From Helicobacter ibis (GTDB lineage Bacteria; Campylobacterota; Campylobacteria; Campylobacterales; Helicobacteraceae), in NCBI RefSeq assembly GCF_027859255.1, contig NZ_JAQHXR010000001.1, positions 124,001 through 188,000 on the forward strand: a stretch of DNA of 64,000 nt, in the 5' to 3' direction. The notes under the pieces are model-generated. The model was given only the letters and a program-made list of their open reading frames with translations. It was not told the origin of the DNA and ran no database searches. Positions 45,315 through 53,725 of the stretch are shown here, piece by piece (position 1 is the first letter of the stretch; each line of letters begins with the position of its first letter). The translations under genes and the position numbers were made by a program.

Positions 45315-46127
45315 ATGCGGTATGTGCTTGTATTTTTAATTTTTGTTTTTAGTATGTTTGCAAAGCCTGTAATTGTGGTTAGTATCCCAATGCAAAAGGA
45401 ATTTATAGAATCTATTACAAATGACTATGAGGTTGTATCATTGATAAATGGAGGAATAGATCCTCATACATTTGAGCCAAAGATTTCTGATATGAAGCTA
45501 ATTGGTGATGCTGTGGCTTATTTTGCTATTGGTATTGAGTTTGAGGAGAAATATTTGGATAAATTTAAAGCACAAAATAAGAATCTTAAAATATATAACA
45601 ATGATAAAAATATCGAAAAAATATATTCTAATCATAACCATGATGGACATGATCATAGTCAGTGGAATAAGCATGTATGGCTATCGTTAAAGAATGCAAA
45701 AATAATAGCAAACAATATATATGAATCTTTGCAAGATATAAATAGTGTAAATTACGATTCAAGCTATGAATCTCTAATAGAGAAAATAGATAGTTATGAT
45801 TTAAAAATACAAAATTTGCTAAAAGATTCAAAAGTCAAGGAATTTGTGGTGTTCCACCCTATGCTTACATATTTTGCAAGGGATTATGGTTTGATAGAAA
45901 TATCAATAGAAGTTGATGGTAAAAGTCCTAGAATATCAGAAATGATGTCTGTTGTAGATGGAATTAAAAAAAATAATATCAAGTTTGTCTTCGCACAAAG
46001 GGAGTTCTCAACAAAAAGTGCAGAACTAATAGCAAGAGAAAGTGGAGCGAAATTAGAATATTTTTCTCCACTTGATGTGCCTTTATGTGAGAGTTTATAT
46101 AAATTTAGTGAGATTATTAGCAAGTAG
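45315..46127 (+). CDS. znuA: Zinc ABC transporter substrate-binding protein (ZnuA-like)
   Basis: The 270-aa periplasmic protein has a signal peptide (about residues 1-16) and the cluster A-I metal-binding pattern: H51 in DPHTFEP, H120 in NKHVWLSL, H181 in FHPMLTYFARDYGL, plus a His-rich loop (H107, H109, H112, H114) typical of zinc rather than manganese binders. I chose ATG 45315 for its spacing from AAGGA; ATG 45312 is adjacent. No permease or ATPase gene is next to it, so partners must lie elsewhere. Its end overlaps the next gene by 11 bases, tail to tail. Confidence 0.88.
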   Translation: MRYVLVFLIFVFSMFAKPVIVVSIPMQKEFIESITNDYEVVSLINGGIDPHTFEPKISDMKLIGDAVAYFAIGIEFEEKYLDKFKAQNKNLKIYNNDKNIEKIYSNHNHDGHDHSQWNKHVWLSLKNAKIIANNIYESLQDINSVNYDSSYESLIEKIDSYDLKIQNLLKDSKVKEFVVFHPMLTYFARDYGLIEISIEVDGKSPRISEMMSVVDGIKKNNIKFVFAQREFSTKSAELIARESGAKLEYFSPLDVPLCESLYKFSEIISK

Positions 46128-47630
46128 AATTTTTTATTATTCCTTGCTTTTTTATTGTCTCAAAAATATATTTTGCACACATGTCATTTCCTATATTTGT
46201 GAAATGCATGTGGTCTAAAAATACATATTCTTGTGTATATTTTAATGCTTCGTTTAAATCAAATACAAAGTCAAATTCTTCCAAGCTTTTCTTTAGTTCA
46301 TCGCTATATTCTTTGAATCTATTTAGCATTAGTGCATATGTAGGGCGTTTTAGCTGTGTGAAATATTGTTTGTAATATTTATCACATTCAATTTCTTCTT
46401 GTGTCCAATTTTCTGGTAGTTTATTACATAAGTGAGGTTGTATGAATCCTAGAAAATGGTGTCTTAAGCTATTATTAAGCTTGGAGTTGTTCTCTCTCTC
46501 TCTCTCTCTCTCTTGTTGTTTTTAAGGTAAAAATAAGAATTACCACAAACACAATCTCTAAATTGTAAAACTCTAAGTTTCATTGCTTCGCATAAATCTT
46601 GCATAGCAATATCTTTATTTTCCGTAAAATCTTTTAATTCAAATAATAATGGCATATTAGATTCGCACATGCTTTTGCAATCTTCTTCCCATACATGAGA
46701 AGTATATGGAATCTTATAATCTTGTAGCATTACTTTATCCATTGTTTGTGAGAAGTTTATATCATCACAAAATATAGGTATTACTATCTCTGGGGCTAAT
46801 TCATAAAATAGTCCATTGTATAAAAGCATCATTTCATAGATTCCATGATCACCACATGGTGCATTTACTACTATATATTTTTCATCTGTGCTATCTAAGT
46901 ATTTTTGTAAATAATCTTTAATTCTATATCCTTTACCTCCCGTCATACAAGTGCTATTACCGAAAATTACTACAAGCTTTGTATTTAAATCTCTATTTTT
47001 CAATGCTTTAAAATCTATTTTTTCTGGGAAGAAAAATTCTTTATCTTCACTGCTATAAGTCGCCCTAATCATGAATCCGGGATATATTATGTGTGAAAAA
47101 TTGCTTTTATTATGTCTTTTTGTTTCATAAATTTTTGCAAATATGTTTATATTTTTATTTAATCCTTCATCAAATTTGGCCCTTATTTTAGAATCATCAT
47201 TGGTTGCATTGTCTTCTAACCATGCTAATTCACCTTTTTTCATACTAGATACAAAATTTTCTAAATCTTCATTATCATTTTTTATATCCTCATCTATATC
47301 ATTAAAGAAATCTTTTGCCTTTGCAAACATAGAATGTCTTATATAAAATTTAGATTCATAGCAGAAGTGCTTAATATTGTAAATACCATGTTTGTTTAGT
47401 TTTTCTTTTATTTTTAGAAAAATATCTTTGTTATTTACGCATACTAAAGTAGATGTGAAATTATGATTTGCTAATTCATATTCTCCTATAAAGCAATCAT
47501 TGTATATCTTTAATGCTTCCAAATGTTGTTGCTTGATATTGTCATCTATTATTTTGTATTTGACATTTAGTGCATCCATGATTGATACACATATATGACC
47601 AAACCAGCCAAAACCATAAATTAATATCAT
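46117..47630 (-). CDS. Phase-variable Rossmann-like plus SGNH-hydrolase-like protein, OFF (frameshift at AG repeat)
   Basis: The frame from ATG 47630 (AAGGAG upstream) runs 388 codons and ends just after an (AG)11 tract at 46491-46513. A second frame, open from the tract itself to 46117, continues the gene; 10 or 13 AG units would join them into about 503 aa. Residues 1-90 (ILIYGFGWFG) look like a Rossmann-type module. Residues 219-300 resemble an SGNH/GDSL domain: GNS (224-226) as block I, then GDHGIYE. The downstream frame supplies a DxxH (DHMH, about 472-475 in the joined protein), so the OFF product lacks the putative catalytic Asp and His. Such domains esterify or de-esterify glycans; the substrate is unknown. 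Confidence 0.8.
46491..46513 (-). repeat. (AG)11 dinucleotide simple-sequence repeat (contingency tract)
   Basis: On the plus strand the tract reads (TC)11T. On the coding (minus) strand it is eleven AG units plus A inside codons 373-380 of the gene. It is the longest dinucleotide tract I see in the window, and the frame break falls exactly on it. Confidence 0.95.
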
Positions 47631-47748
47631 TATTACTCCTTTTAAGTATTATAAAAGGATAATTTTAGCATTTTTGAAGTTTTAAACACAAAGCTAGTGT
47701 TAAGGTGTTGGTTGTTGAAGCTAGAGAGATAATCCTCTAGCTAGAATA
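47631..47748. other. Intergenic region between the phase-variable gene and apt
   Basis: About 118 bases. It holds a TATAAT on the minus strand (47653-47648) close to the ribosome-binding site of the phase-variable gene, and the apt hairpin at 47719-47742. No reading frame seen. Confidence 0.5.
47719..47742 (-). terminator. Hairpin downstream of apt
   Basis: AGCTAGAG (47719-47726) and CTCTAGCT (47735-47742) form a perfect 8-base stem with loop AGATAATC just past the apt stop on the minus strand. No strong T run follows, so it may be a weak terminator or a 3' stabilising hairpin. Confidence 0.45.
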
Positions 47749-48294
47749 TTATAAGTTTAGTATGCAGTGTATTGGTGCTATTTTTTCTAGTTCTTTTGAA
47801 CCTTGTAGCTCTTTTAAGTTGATGATGAAACAAGATTCAACCAAGTTGGCCTTTGCTTGTTTAATTAAGTTTGCCGCTGCTATTGCTGTGCCACCTGTTG
47901 CTATTAAGTCATCTATTAAAAGAACTTTAGGATTATCTAATTCGCTAAATGCATCGATATGAATTTCAATTTCGCTAAAACCATATTCTAGTGAGTATTT
48001 TTCAGATATTGTTGTATATGGAAGTTTGCCCTTTTTTCTTATAGGGACGAATCGTATGTCTAATGCGTGTGCTAGTGCAGCTCCAAATATAAAACCTCTG
48101 CTTTCAATACCTGCTATGAAGTCTAGGTTATATGATTTATATCTTTCTTTTAGGTATTTCATTAAAAAGTTAAATGCTTCTTTGTTATTAAGAAGTGTAG
48201 TAATATCTCTAAAGACAATCCCCGGTTGTGGGAAGTCGTTTATCTCTCTAATTGAGTTTAATAAAAATTCTTTGTCTTTTTGTGTTAATTCCAT
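47749..48294 (-). CDS. apt: Adenine phosphoribosyltransferase
   Basis: Apt (181 aa) salvages adenine to AMP with PRPP. The PRPP-binding motif [20 protein letters not shown] and the FRDITTLL and [14 protein letters not shown] segments are diagnostic. It is the last gene of a minus-strand run starting at folD, and AGGAGA precedes its ATG. Confidence 0.96.
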   Translation of the reverse strand: MELTQKDKEFLLNSIREINDFPQPGIVFRDITTLLNNKEAFNFLMKYLKERYKSYNLDFIAGIESRGFIFGAALAHALDIRFVPIRKKGKLPYTTISEKYSLEYGFSEIEIHIDAFSELDNPKVLLIDDLIATGGTAIAAANLIKQAKANLVESCFIINLKELQGSKELEKIAPIHCILNL

Positions 48295-48303
48295 TTTCTC
48301 TCC

Positions 48304-48642
48304 TTATAGTAGTGCTTCGATTTTTTGCTCTAAATCTTTTATCTTGCTTTTATATTTTTCTGTTTCTACCCTATATTGTGAGTTTCTTTGTTTTAGGGCT
48401 TTTACTTCATTTCTTAGAGATGTTATCTCATCAGTTAGGATATCTATATTACCAAGTGCTCTTTGTAGTTGAAGTTGGTGCTTTCTTATTAGAATCTCTG
48501 CTTCTTGTAAGGTTAGTTTCATAACAGCACTATTTTTTTCTTCTTTTTGAGCTATGCTTTTATAAAAAAATGTCTTAACAACCATGAACAAAACAAATAA
48601 AATAAATGCTGTCAAAAATAACCACTGCGTAAATTGTGCCAT
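48304..48642 (-). CDS. Membrane-anchored coiled-coil protein
   Basis: The 112-aa protein has one N-terminal membrane helix (about residues 6-26) and a long heptad-like region (about 45-112, Leu/Ile/Val spaced among Lys/Glu) predicted to form a coiled coil. No family name is recognised. It lies between rpiB and apt in the run, where I recall a hypothetical gene in H. pylori as well. Confidence 0.8.
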   Translation of the reverse strand: MAQFTQWLFLTAFILFVLFMVVKTFFYKSIAQKEEKNSAVMKLTLQEAEILIRKHQLQLQRALGNIDILTDEITSLRNEVKALKQRNSQYRVETEKYKSKIKDLEQKIEALL

Positions 48643-48655
48643 ATAATAACCTTTT

Positions 48656-49084
48656 TTATTTTAACTTTTCTATTCTTCTTAAATGTCTTTCGCCATCAAA
48701 ACTTGTGCAAAGAAATGCAACTATTATCTCTCTTGCCATTTCCAAGCCTATTAGCCTCGCACCAAGACACAAGACATTAGCATCATTATGTTTTCTAGCT
48801 AGTTTTGCACTTAGAGATTCGTTGCATAGTGCTGCTCTTATGCCATTATGTCTATTAGCAGCAATACTCATTCCAATTCCGCTACCACAAATTAAAATTC
48901 CATAGCTTTTTTGATTGTTTAGCACTTCTTTGCATAGTATATTTGCAAAGTCAGGATAATCAACGCTAGAACTAGAGTTTGTCCCTAAATCAACAATATC
49001 CATCTCAAGTATTTCTAGTATTTTCAATATTTCATTTTTAAACTCGAATCCAGCATGATCGTTAGCGATAAATATTTTTGTCAT
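48656..49084 (-). CDS. rpiB: Ribose-5-phosphate isomerase B
   Basis: RpiB (142 aa) interconverts ribose-5-phosphate and ribulose-5-phosphate. IFIANDHAGFEFKNEI, the GILICGSGIGMSIAANRHNGIRAALC region (quoted in part) with its active-site Cys and Gly loop, and NDANVLCLGARLIG are typical. It starts one base after the protease gene ends. Confidence 0.95.
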   Translation of the reverse strand: MTKIFIANDHAGFEFKNEILKILEILEMDIVDLGTNSSSSVDYPDFANILCKEVLNNQKSYGILICGSGIGMSIAANRHNGIRAALCNESLSAKLARKHNDANVLCLGARLIGLEMAREIIVAFLCTSFDGERHLRRIEKLK

Positions 49085-49786
49085 TTATACCCCTAAAAGC
49101 CCTTTTAATATTAAATTTACAGGTTGAAAAATTATTTGCGATAAAGGTGTCCCTAAAATTACCATTACAATTAGCATTCCAAACATTGGATTAACTTTGG
49201 CAAAAATTTTAGCAAAAAAATTACTCTTAAACATAAGACCAAAATATGAAAGCATACTAGAGCCATCTAATGGAGGTATTGGTAGCATATTAAAAACAGC
49301 TAATATCACATTATAAATTAGAATCTGTAACAATATAAAAATTAGCACATTAAATGCAAAATTTGGATTATCAAAATAATTAAATGCTCCTCCAAATATT
49401 GAAGATAGCATTCCACCATTTACACTATGAATCAAAAATGCAACAATTAATGCTAAAAATAGGTTATAAAAAATGCCAGCAGAAGATACTAAAAATGCAC
49501 CAAGATATCCTCCGTTTCTTATTACTATATCCATTCTAACAGGCACAGGTTTAGCCCAGCCAAACAAAAATGGTGCATTTAGCAAAAATAAAGATAGTGG
49601 AATAATAATTGAGCCTAGCAAATCTATATGCACTATTGGATTTAAACTTAGTCTCCCTTGAAGTTTAGCGGTGTCATCACCATATTTATAGGCTACATAC
49701 CCATGCATTATCTCATGTCCTATGATAGCAATTAGCAATGCAAATATCATTGCGACTATTTTATATAGTGTAGGAATCTCAAACAT
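49085..49786 (-). CDS. Site-2 protease family (M50) membrane metalloprotease
   Basis: The 233-aa multi-pass membrane protein has the zinc-binding HEIMH (24-28) near the N-terminus, and the second conserved motif NMLPIPPLDGSS supplies the third ligand Asp. No PDZ domain is present. Its substrate is unknown; small M50 proteins of this type cut within membranes. ATG 49786 overlaps the lepB stop (TGATG); TTG 49789 is one codon earlier. Confidence 0.92.
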   Translation of the reverse strand: MFEIPTLYKIVAMIFALLIAIIGHEIMHGYVAYKYGDDTAKLQGRLSLNPIVHIDLLGSIIIPLSLFLLNAPFLFGWAKPVPVRMDIVIRNGGYLGAFLVSSAGIFYNLFLALIVAFLIHSVNGGMLSSIFGGAFNYFDNPNFAFNVLIFILLQILIYNVILAVFNMLPIPPLDGSSMLSYFGLMFKSNFFAKIFAKVNPMFGMLIVMVILGTPLSQIIFQPVNLILKGLLGV

Positions 49787-50592
49787 CAATTATCTTTTAG
49801 CATTTTTTCTTCAAGGGATTCTATGCTTTTGCCAATCCTATCCCATCTTATATTGAAATTATCATCAAAGCTAAGATATATAAACCATGGTTTGCCTATT
49901 ACATGCTTATATTCAACTGAATCCCAAAACCTAGAATCATTAGAATTATTTCTATTATCTCCCATCATAAAAAATGTGCCTTCTTTGATTTTTTTATAAA
50001 ATGCTAATTCTCCATTGTCTAGCGTTGTTTTGGTCATTGCTATTTTTTCACCACTTTGTGAATAGAGGTCTAATTGTAAAAACGCATCTAGTGAATCTTG
50101 TGTGTAATGCACTCCTTTGTGCTTTGCCATATAAGGATCATAATAGAAGGTTTTGCCTCTATATTGCATTGTTTTAGTTGAATCTTGTTTGTAAGGAGTG
50201 TCATCGCTAAAGGCGATCCATAGCCCATCTTTTGTATATAGCACTTCATCTCCACTGATTGCTACATTTCGTTTTACATAGTATATTTTTGGATCTAGTG
50301 GATAGCGAAATATTACTATATCTCCTCTTTTTGGTGTATCTCCTGTAATTAAGTGTCCATTATTGTTAAAATCTGGCAAAACTTTTACTTCAAGCCAAGG
50401 AAGAGTAGGGGTTGGGATTCCATATGAGAATTTTTTAACCAATAAATTATCACCTATTAGCATTGTATTTAGCATGCTTCCTGATGGGATTATGAATGCT
50501 TGTGCGACAAAAAATATAAACGACAATACAATAATAATTGTCCCTGTCCAGCTATTTGCGAAGCTTCCTAGAAGTGAGAAAAATTTTTTCAT
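49786..50592 (-). CDS. lepB: Signal peptidase I
   Basis: LepB (268 aa) removes signal peptides on the outer face of the inner membrane. A membrane helix (about 17-35) precedes the catalytic Ser39 in PSGSM; the general base is Lys106 in YYVKRNVAISGDE; and FFMMGDNRNNSNDSR is the third conserved box. Overlaps folD by 4 bases. Confidence 0.97.
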   Translation of the reverse strand: MKKFFSLLGSFANSWTGTIIIVLSFIFFVAQAFIIPSGSMLNTMLIGDNLLVKKFSYGIPTPTLPWLEVKVLPDFNNNGHLITGDTPKRGDIVIFRYPLDPKIYYVKRNVAISGDEVLYTKDGLWIAFSDDTPYKQDSTKTMQYRGKTFYYDPYMAKHKGVHYTQDSLDAFLQLDLYSQSGEKIAMTKTTLDNGELAFYKKIKEGTFFMMGDNRNNSNDSRFWDSVEYKHVIGKPWFIYLSFDDNFNIRWDRIGKSIESLEEKMLKDN

Positions 50593-51431
50593 ATATTTCC
50601 TTGTGTAGCTTTGATTGTATTTTCCAGTAATGAAGCAATAGTCATAGGTCCTACTCCACCGGGAACTGGAGTTATGTAGCTTGTTTTTTGTGATACATTT
50701 GCAAAATCAACATCTCCAACTATCTTTCCGCTTTCTAATTTATTTATGCCTATATCTACTACTATTGCACCTTCTTTTACCATATCTTGTGTGATTAGAT
50801 TTACTTTACCAACTCCAACACACAATATATCAGCATTTAGTGTGTGTTCCTTTAGATTCTTGGTATATATGTGACATAGCGTTATTGTTGCATTTTCATT
50901 TAAAAAGAGTGCCGCAAGTGGCTTGCCTACGATATTGCTAGCACCTATGATTACTACATTTTTGCCAACTAGATCTATTTTGTATTCTTTAAGGAGAGTG
51001 ATTATGCCCTTTGGTGTAGCTGGAGTTAGGCTATCAAGCCCATAAAAGATTTTGCCTGCGTTAAATGGGTGGAATCCATCTACATCTTTTTTAGGAGAGA
51101 TTTTTTCTAGTATTTTATTTGTGTTTATGTGTTTTGGCAGTGGAAGCTGAACTAAGATTCCATGAACCAAATTATCGTTATTTAGGTTTTCTATCTCCAA
51201 GAGTAGAGATTCTTCGCTAATGCTAGAAACAAGTCTTTTTGTAATTGACTCTATCCCACATCTTTGACATGCTTTTGCTTTCATAGTTACATAGCTATGT
51301 GATGCAGGATCATCGCCTACCAAAATCACAGCTAGACTAGGTTTTATACCTTTTGTTTGTAATTCTTGGACTTGATTTTTTATATTGTGTTCTATTTTTT
51401 GAGATAAGGATTTTCCATCTAGAATCTGCAT
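50589..51431 (-). CDS. folD: Methylenetetrahydrofolate dehydrogenase/cyclohydrolase
   Basis: FolD (280 aa) interconverts methylene-, methenyl- and formyl-tetrahydrofolate. The segments VGDDPASHSYVTMKAKAC (with the catalytic Lys), HGILVQLPLPKHI, KDVDGFHP, the nucleotide-binding VIIGASNIVGKPLA and TPVPGGVGPMTIA are all present. It is the first gene of the folD-lepB-M50-rpiB-apt unit and is divergent from a cytochrome c gene. Confidence 0.97.
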   Translation of the reverse strand: MQILDGKSLSQKIEHNIKNQVQELQTKGIKPSLAVILVGDDPASHSYVTMKAKACQRCGIESITKRLVSSISEESLLLEIENLNNDNLVHGILVQLPLPKHINTNKILEKISPKKDVDGFHPFNAGKIFYGLDSLTPATPKGIITLLKEYKIDLVGKNVVIIGASNIVGKPLAALFLNENATITLCHIYTKNLKEHTLNADILCVGVGKVNLITQDMVKEGAIVVDIGINKLESGKIVGDVDFANVSQKTSYITPVPGGVGPMTIASLLENTIKATQGNI

Positions 51432-51488
51432 TAATGCCCTTTAAAAGTTATTTTGTTATTATATATAAAAATTACTTTAAGGAAATTT

Positions 51489-51830
51489 GTGCGTTTTTTA
51501 TTTTTTCTTATTCCATTTTTTTTATGTGCTGAAGATAGCTTTATTACACAAATAGAATATGGAAGAATGCTATACGAAAATCCACGCGGTATAGGGTGTG
51601 TAGAGTGTCATGGGGAATCTGGAGAAGGAAAAATAATAGCAAACTACACTCATAAGAAAAAACAAAAACAACTATATGGACCTAAGATAAATGATATTGA
51701 ATTTGATTCTTTTTCAAAAGCATTACAAAAATCACAAAAAATAATGCCAAAGTATTATCTAACCAAACAAGAAATAGAAGCTATTTATAAATATTTAGAA
51801 TCTAAAAAAGATATAATAAAGGATAAGTAG
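51489..51830 (+). CDS. Small periplasmic c-type cytochrome
   Basis: From GTG 51489 (AAGGAA upstream) this 113-aa protein has a signal peptide ending near LCAED and one heme site CVECH, with a possible distal Met in KIMPKYYLT. It is the size of class I monoheme cytochromes that shuttle electrons in the periplasm. The partner is not known. The frame is open upstream to 51453. It shares one base with the next gene's GTG. Confidence 0.85.
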   Translation: MRFLFFLIPFFLCAEDSFITQIEYGRMLYENPRGIGCVECHGESGEGKIIANYTHKKKQKQLYGPKINDIEFDSFSKALQKSQKIMPKYYLTKQEIEAIYKYLESKKDIIKDK

Positions 51831-52471
51831 TGGAGTTTGGTGTTGGCTTTAGCGATGAATTTAAAAATGCAAGTAGTAAGCTAGATGGTTATAATAACAT
51901 AGTTAGCGTATTTGGTGGGACTAGAATCCAAAGTGATAGTTATATCTACAATGATATACAAAATCTATGTTATAGCCTAGCTTTGAGTGGATATTCGATT
52001 ATGACAGGCGGTGGTTCTGGTGCTATGGAGGCTGCAAATAGAGGCTTATTTTTAGCAAAGCAAGAACATAATCTAGAAGGAATCTCATCAATAGGGCTTA
52101 ATATAAAATTGCCTTTCGAGCAGGAGTTTAATAGCTATTTGGATATTCCGTTAGAATTTTCTCATTTTGCTATTAGAAAGCAAGTGTTTTTGGATTATTC
52201 ACAAGCTTTTATAGTAGTAAATGGTGGATTTGGGACATTAGATGAGATAGGTGAGATTCTTGTAAATATTGCTGTTTTAAAAAAAGAAAAAGTCCCATTT
52301 ATTTTCTATGGAGATTATTATGATGAGCTTTATAAATGGATAGAAACTAAAATGCTAAAAGAATGCTTAATAGGTAAAGATGAGTTTGGTATTATAAAGA
52401 CTGCCAAAACTCACGATAAAGTTTTGGATATATTAAAACATGGGATTATCAAGCCCATACATCATAAATAA
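51830..52471 (+). CDS. LOG family protein
   Basis: This 213-aa protein has the Rossmann-like LOG fold with GGGSGAMEAANRG and GGFGTLDEIGE. In plants and some bacteria LOG proteins release free cytokinins from their nucleotides; many bacterial members are nucleotide 5'-monophosphate nucleosidases. The first residue of the usual PGG motif is Asn here. The start is GTG overlapping the cytochrome stop. Confidence 0.9.
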   Translation: MEFGVGFSDEFKNASSKLDGYNNIVSVFGGTRIQSDSYIYNDIQNLCYSLALSGYSIMTGGGSGAMEAANRGLFLAKQEHNLEGISSIGLNIKLPFEQEFNSYLDIPLEFSHFAIRKQVFLDYSQAFIVVNGGFGTLDEIGEILVNIAVLKKEKVPFIFYGDYYDELYKWIETKMLKECLIGKDEFGIIKTAKTHDKVLDILKHGIIKPIHHK

Positions 52472-52522
52472 AATCATACACGCAAAGCATAATGCCAAGA
52501 TAATAGGAGCAAATTTTGTCAT
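52433..52522 (-). CDS. Possible 29-aa membrane protein
   Basis: ATG 52522 with AAGGTGG seven bases upstream opens 29 codons: a hydrophobic helix (APIILALCFACMILFMMY) then a short tail ending at TTA 52433. It is tail-to-tail with, and overlaps, the LOG gene by 39 bases, and divergent from rarA. The good ribosome-binding site and single clean helix argue for a real gene, but there is no homology to support it. Confidence 0.35.
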   Translation of the reverse strand: MTKFAPIILALCFACMILFMMYGLDNPMF

Positions 52523-52544
52523 ATAACCACCTTAAAGATAAGCA

Positions 52545-53723
52545 ATGAAAGACCTATCTTACTATAAAATACCTAAAAGTTTTGATGAGTTTGTAGGGCA
52601 GAGACATATTTTTGGTGAAAATGCACCATATATGAATCTTCTAAAGTCAAAAAATATACCACATAGCTTCTTTTTTGGTCCTCCGGGGAGTGGCAAGACT
52701 AGTGCTGCAAACATTATTGCAATACATTTAGATATGCCATTTTATAAATTAAATGCAACCAATTTCAAAACAGAAGAATTAAGAGAAATAATAAAACAAC
52801 ACACACATGCACTGCAAAAACCACTAATTTTTATAGATGAGATTCATAGGCTAAGTAAGAATCAGCAAGAATTATTGTTACCAATAATGGAGAGTAGAGA
52901 GGCAATTATTATGGGTGCTTCAACTGAAAATCCATTTTTTGCACTAACTGCTGCTATTCGTTCTAGGTCTATGGTTTTTGAGTTTTTTGCACTTAGTAAA
53001 GAGGAGCTATATGCGTTAATTAAAGATTACGAGCTAGAAGATAGCGTTAGAGAATTTCTAGTAGTAAGTAGTGGTGGAGATGTTAGAGCTATGCTTAATT
53101 TACTCTCTTATGGTATTGAGATTGCAAAAGATTCTAAAAAAATAACTTTAGAGATGTTGCAGAGTTTGAGGAGGCATTCACTAAATACAGGCACAAGTGA
53201 AGATAGTGTCCATTATGATTTAATCTCTGCACTTATAAAGAGTATAAGGGGCAGTGATGAGAATGCTGCAATTTACTATCTAGCTAGACTTATAAAAAAT
53301 GGAGAAAATGCCGAATTTATCGCTAGAAGACTAGTGATATTGGCTAGTGAAGATATAGGTAATGCAAATCCAAATGCTCTAAATTTGGCAAACTCTACAA
53401 TGCAAAGTGTTGCTAAAATAGGTTACCCAGAAGCTAGAATCATACTAGCACAATGTGTGGTGTATCTATGTGCTTCTCCTAAGTCAAATATGTCTTATAA
53501 TGCCATAAATAAGGCGTTAGACCATGTGGAGAAAAATCCAAATGAGCCAATAGTAGAAAATATACAGCATTTTAAAAAAGGTTATCTTTATCCGCATGAT
53601 TTTGGTGGGTGGGTGGAGCAAAAATACATGTATAAAGATATGCAATTTGTAAAATGGGAAAACAAAGGCTTTGAAAAGACACTTTATGAGTGGCTTTGTA
53701 AAATTAAAAATATAAAGGAGTAA
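52545..53723 (+). CDS. rarA: Replication-associated recombination protein A (RarA/MgsA)
   Basis: The 392-aa clamp-loader-like AAA+ ATPase acts at stalled forks. Walker A GPPGSGKT is at 45-52, Walker B is LIFIDEIHR, and sensor 1 is MGASTENPFF. The C-terminal MgsA domain (SIRGSDENAAIYYLARLI, PNEPIVENIQHFKKGY) is complete. AAGGAG and two bases separate it from the phase-variable methyltransferase gene. Confidence 0.96.
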   Translation: MKDLSYYKIPKSFDEFVGQRHIFGENAPYMNLLKSKNIPHSFFFGPPGSGKTSAANIIAIHLDMPFYKLNATNFKTEELREIIKQHTHALQKPLIFIDEIHRLSKNQQELLLPIMESREAIIMGASTENPFFALTAAIRSRSMVFEFFALSKEELYALIKDYELEDSVREFLVVSSGGDVRAMLNLLSYGIEIAKDSKKITLEMLQSLRRHSLNTGTSEDSVHYDLISALIKSIRGSDENAAIYYLARLIKNGENAEFIARRLVILASEDIGNANPNALNLANSTMQSVAKIGYPEARIILAQCVVYLCASPKSNMSYNAINKALDHVEKNPNEPIVENIQHFKKGYLYPHDFGGWVEQKYMYKDMQFVKWENKGFEKTLYEWLCKIKNIKE

Positions 53724-53725
53724 AA

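Noticed and set aside
46117-46329. Minus-strand 70-aa frame as a gene of its own
   Set aside because: It is the distal part of the phase-variable gene; the same frame is open back to the AG tract.
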